A stretch of 64,000 nt of DNA from JACQFZ01 sp045810625 (GTDB taxonomy: Bacteria > Pseudomonadota > Gammaproteobacteria > Acidiferrobacterales > Sulfurifustaceae): NCBI GenBank assembly GCA_045810625.1, contig JBJMVQ010000016.1, positions 23,110 through 87,109 of the forward strand. Direction: 5' to 3'. Made by a program: the position numbers and the translations under genes. The notes beneath the pieces were generated by a model that was not told the DNA's origin, ran no database searches, and was given only the letters and a program-made list of their open reading frames with translations. Of this stretch, positions 46,838 to 56,800 are shown in pieces; the stretch's first letter is position 1; every line of letters starts with the position of its first letter.

Positions 46838-47818
46838 ATGGCCGTGACAAAAGGCGGATTTCTTTCCACCTGCATGAGAAAGGAAGCGCTCTACAGCAGC
46901 AGCCGCACGCGGTCCGGCGACCGGTCGAGCGGTGAGCAATCAGCGGAACGCCTTGTCGATTCATCGCAAGCTCCATTGACGCGGGTGCGGGAAAGACCCG
47001 CACAACACGTGCGCGCGCGGCTGCGCCGTTTTTACGATCGGCGCAGACCGTGGGTCGCTGCCGTTGCCGGCGTCCTCGCGGTCGCGTTGCTGGTCGGGGC
47101 ACATTTCGCCGTTACGCCGCGGCTTCGGCCGCTCACGCAGGACGACGTCGACGCGGCCGTGCTGCACACGCTCGAAACGAAACACCTGCCGTCGCGCGCG
47201 GCGAAGGCGTATCAGATCATCCGGCCGTCGGTCGTGCGCGTGCGAGGTTTCAATCACGGCGATTCAGCCGAGGAGGTGACGGAAGCGAGCGTCGGGACGG
47301 GTGTCGTGGTCGTCGACGACGGATCGATCCTGACCAACCTGCACGTCGTCGCCGAAGCGGAGCGGATCAGCGTGACGTTCGCGGACGGCTCGGAGTCGCG
47401 GGCCGCGGTGGTCGGCGCTCGCCCCGAGCAGGATCTGGCCGTGATTCGGGCAAGCGAGCTTCCCGACGACCTGGTCCCGGCCGTTCTGCGATCCACGCAG
47501 GGTCTCGCGATGGGCGATGAGGTGGTTGCGGTCGGCTTCCCCTTCGGCATCGGGCCGTCGGTGTCGGCGGGCGTCATCTCCGGACTGCGGCGCGAATATC
47601 GCGCGCCGGAAGGCAAGCGCGCGCTGGCGAACCTCATCCAGTTCGACGCCGCCGTGAATCCGGGCAACTCGGGCGGCCCGCTGGTCACCGCGGATGGCGA
47701 AGTGGTGGGTATCGTCACCGGCCTGCTCAACCCGACCGAAGAGCGCTTCTTCATCGGCATCGGTTTCGCCGTGCCGATCGAAAGCGCGGCGGCTGCCGCC
47801 GGCATGCCGCCGTTCTAA
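46838..47818 (+). CDS. Membrane-anchored DegP-like serine protease without PDZ domain
   Basis: A 326-residue S1C-type protease. A basic cytosolic leader (1-70) is followed by one membrane helix (about 72-92), so the catalytic domain faces the periplasm. The triad is His169 (LTNLHVVAEA), Asp199 (QDLAVIRA) and Ser278 (NPGNSGGPLVT). The chain stops soon after the protease fold, with no PDZ domain, unlike DegP/DegS. The long leader may mean translation begins at a later codon, but the ATG at 46838 follows GAGGGAGCGG closely. It lies 13 bases before the moxR-like gene, so it may share that operon. Confidence 0.88.
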   Translation: MAVTKGGFLSTCMRKEALYSSSRTRSGDRSSGEQSAERLVDSSQAPLTRVRERPAQHVRARLRRFYDRRRPWVAAVAGVLAVALLVGAHFAVTPRLRPLTQDDVDAAVLHTLETKHLPSRAAKAYQIIRPSVVRVRGFNHGDSAEEVTEASVGTGVVVVDDGSILTNLHVVAEAERISVTFADGSESRAAVVGARPEQDLAVIRASELPDDLVPAVLRSTQGLAMGDEVVAVGFPFGIGPSVSAGVISGLRREYRAPEGKRALANLIQFDAAVNPGNSGGPLVTADGEVVGIVTGLLNPTEERFFIGIGFAVPIESAAAAAGMPPF

Positions 47819-47831
47819 CCAAGGATCCCCC

Positions 47832-48848
47832 ATGGACAAAAGCGTTGTCGATCGCGGCGAAGTCTCTTCCTTGATGGAGCGCATCCTCTACGAGGTGAAG
47901 AAGATCGTCGTCGGACAGGACCACTTTCTCGAACGCGTGCTGGTCGCTCTGCTCGCGCAGGGTCACCTGCTCGTCGAAGGCGTCCCCGGCCTCGCGAAGA
48001 CGCTGACCGTGAAGACGCTTGCGCGCGCAGTGCGCGGCACGTTCCGGCGCATTCAGTTCACGCCCGACCTCGTCCCCGCCGATCTCGTCGGCACGCGGAT
48101 TTACAACCAGAAGACCGGCGACTTTACGACGTCGCTCGGTCCGGTCTTCACGCATCTGCTCCTCGCCGACGAGATCAATCGCGCGCCCGCGAAAGTGCAG
48201 AGCGCGCTCCTGGAAGTGATGCAGGAGCGCCAGGTGACGATCGCCGGCGAGACGCACCGCGTTCCGTCGCCGTTCGTGGTGATGGCGACACAAAACCCGA
48301 TCGAGACCGAAGGGACGTATCCGCTGCCGGAAGCGCAGGTCGACCGCTTCATGATGAAGGTTCTCATCGGATATCCGAGCGAGGAGGAGGAGTTCGTTAT
48401 CGTCGAGCGCGTGACGGGCAACGCCGCCGACGTCGCGCCGGTCGCGACCACCGAGCAGCTCGCCGCGCTGCAGCGCGAGTGCCGCGCCGGCTACGTCGAG
48501 CCCGCGCTCATGCAATACGCGGTCCGGCTCGCGTCCGCCACGCGCGACCCGGCGCGCTGCGGCATGAGCGATATTGCGCGCTACGTGAGCTTCGGGGCGA
48601 GCCCGCGCGCGTCGATCCACCTCGTCGAAAGCGCGCGGGCGCTCGCGTACCTGCGCGGGCGCACGTACGTGCTGCCGCAGGACGTCGTCGACATGGTTCC
48701 CGACGTATTCCGCCATCGGCTGGTGTTGTCCTACGACGCGCTGGCGGACGGCCAGACCGCCGATCGGTTGTTGCAGCGGATCCTGCAGCACGTGCGCGTG
48801 CCCGAGAAGCCGCTGGAGAGTCATGTCGCCGTTGGCGCGGGATCCTGA
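47832..48848 (+). CDS. MoxR-family AAA+ ATPase
   Basis: A 338-residue AAA+ ATPase of the MoxR group, which acts as a chaperone for assembling VWA-containing complexes. Walker A is VEGVPGLAKT, Walker B is LLADEINRAPAKVQ, and sensor 1 is MATQNPIETEGTYPLPEAQ with the arginine-finger segment. ATG 47832 is preceded by AAGGA; an upstream in-frame start lies inside the protease gene and is not credible. It overlaps the DUF58 gene by 26 bases. Confidence 0.95.
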   Translation: MDKSVVDRGEVSSLMERILYEVKKIVVGQDHFLERVLVALLAQGHLLVEGVPGLAKTLTVKTLARAVRGTFRRIQFTPDLVPADLVGTRIYNQKTGDFTTSLGPVFTHLLLADEINRAPAKVQSALLEVMQERQVTIAGETHRVPSPFVVMATQNPIETEGTYPLPEAQVDRFMMKVLIGYPSEEEEFVIVERVTGNAADVAPVATTEQLAALQRECRAGYVEPALMQYAVRLASATRDPARCGMSDIARYVSFGASPRASIHLVESARALAYLRGRTYVLPQDVVDMVPDVFRHRLVLSYDALADGQTADRLLQRILQHVRVPEKPLESHVAVGAGS

Positions 48849-49758
48849 GCGGATTTTGCGCCGCCTCGAGTGGACGGTCATCCGCCGTCTCGACGGCCTC
48901 CTGCACGGCGATTACCGGACGTTATTTCGCGGCTTCGGGCTCGATCTCGCCGATTTGCGCGAATATCAGTATCACGACGACGTCCGCTACATCGACTGGA
49001 ACGTTACCGCGCGGCTGCAGACGCCGTACGTGCGCGAGTACAACGAGGACCGCGAGGTTATTGCCTGGTTTCTGCTCGACCTGAGTCCCTCGGTCGATTT
49101 CGGATCGCAAATCAAGAAGCGCGCGGTTTCGTTCGAGTTCGTCACCGTGCTCGCGCTGCTCCTCACGCGCCACGGCAACCGCATCGGCGCGCTTTGCTAC
49201 GGAGATCACGTCGACACCGTGCTGCCGGCGCGCGGCGGCCGGCGCCAGGTGCTGCATCTGCTGCATACGATGCTGGCGCGGCCGGAGACGACCGCGTCGA
49301 GCCTGACGAATCTCGAAGAGCTGCTGCTGACGGCGCGGCAGGCGATGCCGCGCCGTTCGATCGTGTTCGTCGTCTCGGATTTCATCAGCCGGCCGGGCTG
49401 GCACGCGGCGCTCGCGCAGCTCGCGAGTCGGCACGAGGTCGTCGCCGTGCGGCTGTGCGACCCGCTCGAAATGCGGCTGCCGGATCTCGGGCTGCTCGTG
49501 CTCCAGGACACCGAGACCGGGGAGCAGACGTTCCTCGATACGCACGATCGCGCGTTTCGCCGCCGCTTCGAGCAGGTGGCCGAGCGGCGTGAGCAGAAAC
49601 TGCGCGCCGCGTTCCACGACGCCGGCGTCGACGCGCTCGAGCTTTCGACGAACGACGACCTCACCGACGCGCTGCTGCGCTTCGTCGATCTGCGTAAACG
49701 GCGCAGTCAGCTCGCGGCCGGTGGCGGCATGCCCGCGCATTTGCAGCCTCGAACATGA
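48823..49758 (+). CDS. DUF58 domain protein
   Basis: A 311-residue soluble protein with the DUF58 hallmark DDVRYIDWNVTAR and the following DLSPSVDFGS, which is a MIDAS-like motif of a VWA-type fold. DUF58 proteins are constant partners of MoxR ATPases. The ATG lies within the moxR 3' end (26-base overlap) and the stop overlaps the VWA gene ATG (ATGA). The whole set is therefore translated as one unit. Confidence 0.94.
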   Translation: MSPLARDPERILRRLEWTVIRRLDGLLHGDYRTLFRGFGLDLADLREYQYHDDVRYIDWNVTARLQTPYVREYNEDREVIAWFLLDLSPSVDFGSQIKKRAVSFEFVTVLALLLTRHGNRIGALCYGDHVDTVLPARGGRRQVLHLLHTMLARPETTASSLTNLEELLLTARQAMPRRSIVFVVSDFISRPGWHAALAQLASRHEVVAVRLCDPLEMRLPDLGLLVLQDTETGEQTFLDTHDRAFRRRFEQVAERREQKLRAAFHDAGVDALELSTNDDLTDALLRFVDLRKRRSQLAAGGGMPAHLQPRT

Positions 49759-50801
49759 CGTTCCTTTGGCCGCAGATGCTGTGGTTGCTGCTGGCGCTGC
49801 CGCTCCTCGTCGGCGGTTACGTCTGGCTGCTGCGCCGGCGCAAGAAAGCGGCGCTGGCGTACGCGAGCTTGAGCCTCGTGAAGGAGGCGCTCAGCGGCGG
49901 TCGGCAGCTCCGCCGCCACGTGCCGCCGCTCCTATTTTTGCTCGCGCTCGCGGCGCTGGCCGTCGCGATGGCGCGGCCCGCCACCGTGATCACGCTGCCG
50001 TCGCAGAAACAAACGATCATTCTGGCGATGGATATCTCGGGCAGCATGCGCGCGAGCGACGTCAAGCCGAGCCGCCTCGAGGCGGCGCAGACCGCGGCGA
50101 AGGCGTTCGTGGGCAACGCGCCGCGCGCGACGCGCCTCGGCGTCGTCGCCTTCGCCGGCACCGCCTCCGTGGTGCAGGCGCCCACCGAGAATCGCGATGA
50201 CGTGATTGCCGCGATCGATCGGCTGCAGCTGCAGCGCGCGACCGCGATCGGCAGCGGCATCCTGGTTTCGCTCACCGCGATTTTCCCGGATCTCGGGATC
50301 GAAACCGGCGCGCTGCTTTCCGGACGCGAACCGAGCGGGCGTTCGCTCGATGACCCGGCGCACAGTCGCGCGACGGCAAAGGAGTCCCGCCCGGTGGCGC
50401 CGGGCTCGTACACCTCGGCCGCGATCATTCTGCTCACCGACGGACAGACGACCATGGGACTCAATCCGGTCGAGGCGGCGAAGATCGCGGCCGATCGGGG
50501 TGTGCGCGTCTACACGGTGGGAATCGGTACGCCGGATGGCGAAGTCATTCACTTCGAAGGCTGGTCGATGCGCGTGCAGCTCGATGAGGATACGTTGAAG
50601 CGTGTCGCCGATCTGACGCGCGCGGAGTATTTTTACGCGGGCAACGCCACCGACCTCAAAAAAGTGTACGAGACGCTGAGCACGCGATTCGTCCTGGAGA
50701 AGAAGGAGAGCGAAGTGACGGCACTCTTCTCGGCCGCCGGCGCGCTCCTCGCCATCGCCTCGGCGCTGCTGTCGCTCTTGTGGTTCAACCGAATCTTCTA
50801 A
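49755..50801 (+). CDS. VWA domain membrane protein (BatA-like)
   Basis: A 348-residue protein with an N-terminal hydrophobic segment (about 5-25), a second (about 58-74), a VWA domain and a C-terminal helix (SAAGALLAIASALLSLLWF). The MIDAS motif is intact: DISGS at 93-97, and later Thr/Asp residues in ILLTDGQTTMG. The VWA domain faces the periplasm between the second and last helices. MoxR-DUF58-BatA modules are linked to oxidative or envelope-stress tolerance. The customary BatB, BatC and BatD genes are missing, so this is a minimal version. Confidence 0.92.
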   Translation: MTFLWPQMLWLLLALPLLVGGYVWLLRRRKKAALAYASLSLVKEALSGGRQLRRHVPPLLFLLALAALAVAMARPATVITLPSQKQTIILAMDISGSMRASDVKPSRLEAAQTAAKAFVGNAPRATRLGVVAFAGTASVVQAPTENRDDVIAAIDRLQLQRATAIGSGILVSLTAIFPDLGIETGALLSGREPSGRSLDDPAHSRATAKESRPVAPGSYTSAAIILLTDGQTTMGLNPVEAAKIAADRGVRVYTVGIGTPDGEVIHFEGWSMRVQLDEDTLKRVADLTRAEYFYAGNATDLKKVYETLSTRFVLEKKESEVTALFSAAGALLAIASALLSLLWFNRIF

Positions 50802-50920
50802 CGCCTTTTGAGAAGAATTCTTTACCAAAGACGCGGAGGACCTAAGGTAAGGACTTCGACAAAAGGACGTTACGTCCGGGCGTCCTTGCGGTTTCGCGGA
50901 GAACCGCGGATTCCTTGTCT

Positions 50921-51003
50921 TCCTGGATTACGGCGCTTCGCGCCTTCATCCAAGCTACGACTGCTAATTGTCGTAGCCCGGATGGAGCGAAGCGGAATCC
51001 GGG
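50921..51003. repeat. Inverted pair of REP-like GGATGGAGCGAAGCGGAATCC elements
   Basis: The plus-oriented copy (50976-51003) has ends CCCGG/CCGGG around GATGGAGCGAAGCGGAAT. The minus-oriented copy (50921-50960) reads TGGATGAAGGCGCGAAGCGC on its own strand and is more diverged. Head-to-head pairs of this kind are common for REP-type elements. The copy at 32754-32783 is closely related. Confidence 0.65.
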
Positions 51004-51023
51004 GATTCAAATAATATTTGTCT

Positions 51024-51084
51024 TACCGCAGAGGCACCCCGGCAAGATTGAATTTTTTTGCCTTCCGTGGCGTCCTTTACGGTT
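51024..51084. repeat. Diverged CCGCAGAGG palindrome
   Basis: It starts ACCGCAGAGGCACC and ends GTCCTTTACGGT, with a T-run in the middle. The arms are the outer part of the repeat seen at 23441 and 32425, more worn here. A further degenerate stretch AAAGACGCGGAGGACC lies at about 50827. Confidence 0.5.
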
Positions 51085-51092
51085 CCGTTTCT

Positions 51093-51317
51093 TCAAAGCG
51101 CGAGGTAGCGGGCGGATACACCGAGCAGCGCGGTGATGTCGCCCGTCTGACGTACCACCAATCCACGCTCGCAGCAGCGAACGAACACCTCATACGCGCA
51201 CGGCCGGCGCTTCGGGGCGAGCTCGATCCCCGCCATGATTCCCATATTGCGTACATCGATGACGTTTGGCGCACCCTTGAGGCGGTACGTAGCGTCTTCC
51301 CAGAGAGGACTATGCAT
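51093..51317 (-). pseudogene. C-terminal remnant of an omega-amino acid:pyruvate aminotransferase
   Basis: A 74-codon minus-strand fragment whose translation matches the C-terminal part of class III beta-alanine/pyruvate-type transaminases: LKGAPNVIDVRNMGIMAGIE, ELAPKRRPCAYEVF, then RCCERGLVVRQTGDITAL. The large N-terminal domain with the PLP lysine is absent, and the last helix after TGD is replaced by unrelated sequence. An intact gene is about 1.3 kb. It is flanked by repeats on the 3' side, consistent with deletion by recombination. Confidence 0.75.
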
Positions 51318-51456
51318 CGCGTGGTAGTAAGGATTGTCGAATTTCCGCGATTATTCCTAGGGGCTCCCGCTTGGGGCTCCCGCTTGTTTTCGCAAAATTC
51401 GTTTTCGACATCGCCTTGAGTAAACTGGTGGCCGTCGCATCTATCGGGCATATGTC

Positions 51457-52884
51457 ATGACTTTCATCGTCACCGAAGCACGCAAGCAGCGGCTCGCGGC
51501 CGCCGGGTTCGGCGCGGATGCGCTCGATATCGTGGCTCGCGCGCGAGCATTCGATGCGGCGCAGGCTGGTGGACCGGCACAGCTCAATGCGGATGCGCGC
51601 GCCGTCGGCGCGGATATCCGCGCTGTGTGGGGTTTGCTCGCGAAGCTTCCGCCGCGTACGAAACGCAGCGCCGCCGAGCGCAGCGCCGGCGAAGCGCTGG
51701 TGCAGATCGCGACGGAAATGTGCCGGACGTTCGCCCACGCGTATCGCGATGCGATCTATTCCGCGCTCACCTACGACTATGCGCGCCACGTGCGCGTCGA
51801 GGATCTGGTGTATCAGGCGGCAGAGCGTTGGCCGGGTCTCGTGCCGTCGCGCGCCGAAATCGCGCGCGAGATGGAACGCGTGCAGGCGGACAAGGACGGT
51901 TTGGAGATTCTCCAGGGGTGCCTGATCAGCGAGTGGCTCGCGGCGCCGAAGATCGGAAACCATCTGATTACCAGCATGCTGCGGCCGACGCCGACCGCGG
52001 TCGAGGCGTTCGATGAGTTCAAGCGTAACGGCGTGGTCGATCTCGGGATGGCGCGCGTCGAAGCGCACGGCGAGACCGGTTACGTTTACGTGAAGCACCC
52101 GAAGTATCTGAACGCCGAGGACTACGAGACCTTGGGTCCGCAAGAGGCGGCGGTCGATCTGGTGCTGCTCCATCCGGACCTCAAGATGGGTGTGATGCGC
52201 GGCGACTTCGTGGAGCACCCGCGCTACGCCGGCCGGCGCGTGTTCAACGCCGGCCTGAATCTCACCAAGGTGTACTACGGCAAGCTGCCGTATCTCTTCT
52301 ACATCGTGCGCGACCTCGGTTTCGTCAACAAGCTCTATCGCGGTCATGCGCTCGCCGAGCTCGATCCGGAGCAGCCGGAACAGACGCTCGAGAAGCCCTG
52401 GATGGCGGTGGTCGAGTCGTTCGCGATCGGCGGCGGCTGTCAGTTGCTACTCGTGATGGATTACGTCGTCGCCGAGACCGGGTCGTATTTCAATCTTCCC
52501 GCGCGCAAGGAAGGCATCATTCCCGGCTGCGCCAACTTGCGGCTGCCGCGCTACGTCGGCGAACGGCAAGCGCGCGCAGGAATCATGTTCGACAAGCGGT
52601 TCGAAGCGGACAGCCCGGAAGCGCGCATGTTGGTGAACGAAGTCGTGCCGCGCGAGGCGATGGAGGAGGCGATCGGCCGCATCGTCGCGACGGCGGTCGG
52701 CTCCGGGATGGTGAGCGCGGGTGCGAATCGCAAAGCGATGCGGGTGCAAACCGAGCCGCTCGACGTGTTCCGGCGCTACATGGCGGTGTACGCATACGAA
52801 CAGGCGCTCTGTCACTTGAGCGATCAGCTCATCGCCAATCTCGAGCGCCACTGGAACGCGAGGCAGCGCCGCCTGGCCGGGTAG
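51457..52884 (+). CDS. DpgC-like crotonase-superfamily enzyme
   Basis: A 475-residue protein: an N-terminal helical domain (1-170) followed by a crotonase fold. It resembles DpgC, the cofactor-free dioxygenase acting on (3,5-dihydroxyphenyl)acetyl-CoA: KHPKYLNAEDYETLGP, EHPRYAGRRVFNAGLNLTK, VESFAIGGGCQLLLVMDYVV (oxyanion-hole glycines) and ARKEGIIPGCANLRLPRYVG. The length and extra N-terminal domain exclude an ordinary enoyl-CoA hydratase. No glycopeptide or hydroxyphenylglycine genes are near. The next gene is a MaoC-like hydratase, suggesting a short acyl-CoA pathway. The substrate is unknown. Confidence 0.78.
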   Translation: MTFIVTEARKQRLAAAGFGADALDIVARARAFDAAQAGGPAQLNADARAVGADIRAVWGLLAKLPPRTKRSAAERSAGEALVQIATEMCRTFAHAYRDAIYSALTYDYARHVRVEDLVYQAAERWPGLVPSRAEIAREMERVQADKDGLEILQGCLISEWLAAPKIGNHLITSMLRPTPTAVEAFDEFKRNGVVDLGMARVEAHGETGYVYVKHPKYLNAEDYETLGPQEAAVDLVLLHPDLKMGVMRGDFVEHPRYAGRRVFNAGLNLTKVYYGKLPYLFYIVRDLGFVNKLYRGHALAELDPEQPEQTLEKPWMAVVESFAIGGGCQLLLVMDYVVAETGSYFNLPARKEGIIPGCANLRLPRYVGERQARAGIMFDKRFEADSPEARMLVNEVVPREAMEEAIGRIVATAVGSGMVSAGANRKAMRVQTEPLDVFRRYMAVYAYEQALCHLSDQLIANLERHWNARQRRLAG

Positions 52885-52980
52885 GCATCAGATCATTTTC
52901 TTCGTCGCCCGGTTGTGATACGAGTTGGCTCGCGGGGAAGCGCCTCCCCCTGTCGCCCCAATCACTCGTTTCAAGAGAAC

Positions 52981-53892
52981 ATGACAGAACGCGATATCAT
53001 CCTGAGCGGTGTTCCCTCCAAAACGACCGGCTACCTGCACAGCGTCATTCTGCCCCGTCCGGGCCTTCGATCCGGCGACACCGTCCCCCGCATCAAGTTC
53101 ATGCGCCGTGGATTGACGATCGAGGAAGATCATCTCGCCGCGTTCCGGCGCGGCTGCGGCGACGCGGAATCCGCCGATTTGCCGTTCGACTACCCGCTGA
53201 CGCTGCTGTTTCACTATCACCTCGCGATCTTCGCGCATCGCGATTTCCCGTGGTCGCTGCGCACGCTGCTCGGGGTGCGCAACCACGTTGTCCAGCGCCG
53301 GCGCATCAAGACGAGCGAACGCCTGGACCTCGAGGTCGGTACGATCGGTCAGCGCGTGTTGCCGAAAGGGATCGAGTTCGACATCCACTCGGTGTTTTCG
53401 AGCGAGGGCGCGCCCGCATGGGAAAGCATCAGCGTGTATTACCTGCGTGGACGGGCCGGCGGCGCGGATGCTCGTCCGGCGGTGGAGCTCCTGCAACCGC
53501 TCGACCCCGTCCATTCCGAAATACGCTGGCAGGCGCCCGCGGGCGGCGGTTTCGACTTCGCGCGGCTCTCGGGAGACTTCAATCCAGTTCACTACCTCGC
53601 GCCGTGGGCGCGGCGCCTCGGCTTCAAGCGCGATTTTTCCCATACCCAACGAATGGTGTCGGATTGCCTGCGGCGCCTGCCGGACGCCGAGGCGTTGTTG
53701 CAAGCGCCGCGGCTCCGTCTCGACGTCGCGTTCAAAGGTCCGGTCTACTACGGCAGCCCGCTCACGCTGAAAACAGCGCAGAAGCCCGACGGAGTTCGCT
53801 TCGATCTGTACTGCGGCGAGGTGGATAAGCCCGCAATCCCGGGCAACCTCCGGAACGTCGCCGCGGACGAGCGGTTGCGCCCGGAGACGTAG
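52981..53892 (+). CDS. MaoC-like acyl-CoA dehydratase
   Basis: A 303-residue double hot-dog protein. The second half holds the hydratase-2 motif LSGDFNPVHYLAPWARRLGF (catalytic pair Asp199 and His204). The first half is a hot-dog fold without catalytic residues, as in two-domain MaoC enzymes. ATG 52981 follows CAAGAGAAC; the frame extends 66 bases upstream without family similarity. It lies 96 bases after the DpgC-like gene on the same strand and probably acts on a CoA thioester linked to that enzyme. Confidence 0.82.
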   Translation: MTERDIILSGVPSKTTGYLHSVILPRPGLRSGDTVPRIKFMRRGLTIEEDHLAAFRRGCGDAESADLPFDYPLTLLFHYHLAIFAHRDFPWSLRTLLGVRNHVVQRRRIKTSERLDLEVGTIGQRVLPKGIEFDIHSVFSSEGAPAWESISVYYLRGRAGGADARPAVELLQPLDPVHSEIRWQAPAGGGFDFARLSGDFNPVHYLAPWARRLGFKRDFSHTQRMVSDCLRRLPDAEALLQAPRLRLDVAFKGPVYYGSPLTLKTAQKPDGVRFDLYCGEVDKPAIPGNLRNVAADERLRPET

Positions 53893-53898
53893 TCGGCG

Positions 53899-56800
53899 TC
53901 AGGCGCCGGCAGGGACGCGCGCGCGCTCGGCGAGCAGGCGCGTCAGCAAAGTCGGATCGATCGGCTTTGTTACGTGATGATCGAAGCCCGCGTCGCGCGC
54001 GCGGCGTTTGTCGCTCTCCTGCCCCCAGCCCGTCAGTGCGACAAGCAGAAGCTCTTTGCCCCAGGGACGGCCGCGCAGATGCCGCGCCGTCTCGTAGCCG
54101 TTCATCCGCGGCATGCCGATATCGAGGAGCACTACGTCGGGTCGGAACGATTCGGCGACCTCGATCGCTTCGACGCCGTCGCGTGCGGTTCGCGCCCGAT
54201 GACCCATCAGCCGCAGCAGTGCGGCGAGACTGTCTGCGGAATCCTGATTGTCGTCGACCACGAGAATCGAAAGCGATGGCGCGTCGGCGCAGATGTCGAC
54301 GTCGAGCGCCGGGCAGGGCACGGTATCGACGGGCAGTAAGACGGTCGGCAGGTGCACGACGAATTCGCTGCCGGTACCCGGCCCGTCACTGCGCGCTTCG
54401 ATGCGCCCGCCGTGCATTTCCACGAGCCGCTTCGTCAGCGTCAGGCCGATGCCCAAACCTCCGCGCGCCGCTTCGAGCGAGCGATCGAGCTGGACGAACA
54501 TGTCGAATATCGCGTCGAGCTTGTCGCGCGCGATGCCGATGCCGTTATCTTTTACGGCGACCGAGACTTCGTCCGCACGTTGCTCCGCGGTGATCGTAAT
54601 GCGGCCGCCGAAGCACGTGTATTTCACCGCGTTGTTCAGCAGGTTCGCGAACACTTGCGCGAGGCGCGTGACGTCGGCGTTGAGCAGGATGCGTTCGGAC
54701 GGCAGTTCGACGGTCAGCGTGTGCCCGGCGGCTTCCACGAGCGGGCGGCTCGTCTCCACGGCCGTTTGCACGATCGCGCCGAGATCGACCCATTCTTTAC
54801 GCAGCTCGAGCGTGTTACGGCTGATGCGCGACACGTCGAGCAGGTCGTCGATCAACCGAACCATCTGCGCGGTTTGGCGCTCCATCATGAGCCGCGCCTG
54901 CTCGCGCATACCCAGGTTAGCGTTCGGCATCCGCATCACCTGCAAGCCGTGCTGTATGGGCGCCAAGGGGTTGCGCAGCTCGTGCGCCAGCGTCGCGAGA
55001 AACTCGTCCTTGCGCCGGTCCGACTCGCGCAGCGCTTCTTCCGCGCGCTTCTGATCTTCGATGTCGGTCGCGGTGCCGAACCAGCGCGCCACGCGTCCCT
55101 GCTCGTCTCGCACCGCGACGCCGCGGCTCAAAAACCATCGATACGCCCCGTCGGCTGCGCGCTTGAATCGCAGCTGCTGCTCGTAGTCCGCGCCGGTCGC
55201 CAGACAGCGGCTCCAGGCCTCCATCATTGGCGCGATGTCGTCGGGGTGCACGATGCTCGCGAGATGCGAGTCGGACTGCGACTGCTCGGGCGCGAGACCG
55301 GTGTAATCGCACCACCGCTGGTTGACATAAATCACGCGCCCGAACGCATCCGTAACCCAGGCGATTTGCGGCATGGCGTCGGCGAGCAGGCGGAATTGGC
55401 GCTCGCTGGCGCGCACCTGCTCTTCCATGCGCCGCTGCTCCGTGATGTCCTGTGCCGTGCCGAGCAGCCGCAGCACCCGGCCTTCCGGCGCAAGTTGGAT
55501 CGTCACCCATTCGTGAATGATTCGCTCCGCACCGTCGGGACGAATGATGCGGTGCTCCAACTCGTACGGCGCTTTTTCGCGCAGCGCCTGCGCGACTGCG
55601 TCGACGATTTTTCCGCGATCGTCCGGATGCACCCGGCTCATGAAGAGCTCGGGCGTGACGTCGATGGAGCCGGGCGCGAATCCGAAGATGCGGTACGTCT
55701 CGTCGGTCCAGCGCAGCATGTTCTGCGTCGGCATCGGCATGTCGTTCAAGTCGAGCTCCCAGCCGCCGACGTGCGCCATTTGCTGCGACTGCGCGAGCAT
55801 ACGCTCGCGTTCCCGCAGCACCTCGTCGGCGCGTTTGTGCTCGGTGATGTCGAGATTTACGCCGACCATGCGTGCCGGCCGCCCCTCGCCGTCGGCAAAC
55901 ACTTTGGCGAGTGCCGCGACCCAGCGCACGTTTTCATCCACACGCACGATGCGGAATTCCTCGCGCAAATCGACGATCTCGCGCCGCGCGCGCTCGACGG
56001 TGGCGTGCATGTGCGCACAGTCGTCCGGATGGATGCGCGCCTTCCACGCCTGGAGAGTTCGGCCGAATCCGCCTGCGGGGTAGCCGTACAGCGCTTCGAG
56101 CGTCGCCGACCATTCCACCTTATCCGTGCGCAGGTCCCACTCGAAGGTGCCGATGCCGATCGCCTGCTGCGTGAGCGCCAGGCGCTCCTGGCTGGCGCGC
56201 AGGTCCGCTTCCGCCTCCTTGTGGCTGGTGATGTCGGTGATCGCGGCCAGGCACCCCACGGTGCGCCCGGTGGCGTCGATTTCCGGCTCGCACGCGGCAC
56301 GCATCCAGCGCCAACCGAGCTCGCGATAAGGCAGCTCGAGCTCGCATTCCACGCGCTCGCCGCGCATGACCTTTTGCACGTACGGCTCGACCAAGGCGTA
56401 GGCCTCGGGGCCGAGCAGCTCGGAAATCGGCCGGCCGATGAGATCGCGCGGCTGCAGCCCGAAGCGCGCGGCGTAACGCTTATTGACGAACTTGTAGCGA
56501 AGATTGGTATCCCAGTACGCGAGCAGCACCGGCGCGCAGTCGGTGACGAGACGCAGCTGTTTGTTCAGCCGGTCGATTTTCTCTTCGTATTCTTTGCGCC
56601 GCCGCAGCTGTCGCTGCATCCGGTTTTGTGCTGCTTCGAGACGCCGTCGATACCGCCGCGCGGTTTCGCTGATAACGCTGACGGTGAGCCCGACGGCGAT
56701 GAACAACGTCACGCGTGTGGAGTTATCCGCTGCGCCGAGCAGAACCGCATGCGGGACGAGCGCGAGCACGACGAGGCTCCCGGCCGTCAGCAAGGTGGTG

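Larger units (their letters stand above)
50802..51456. other. 655-base repeat-rich region with a gene remnant
   Basis: No intact gene. It contains an inverted GGATGGAGCGAAGCGG-type repeat pair (50921-50960 and 50976-51003), another copy of the CCGCAGAGG palindrome (51024-51084) and the aminotransferase remnant (51093-51317). Such a mixture suggests a decayed, recombination-prone segment between the VWA operon and the DpgC-like gene. Confidence 0.65.
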
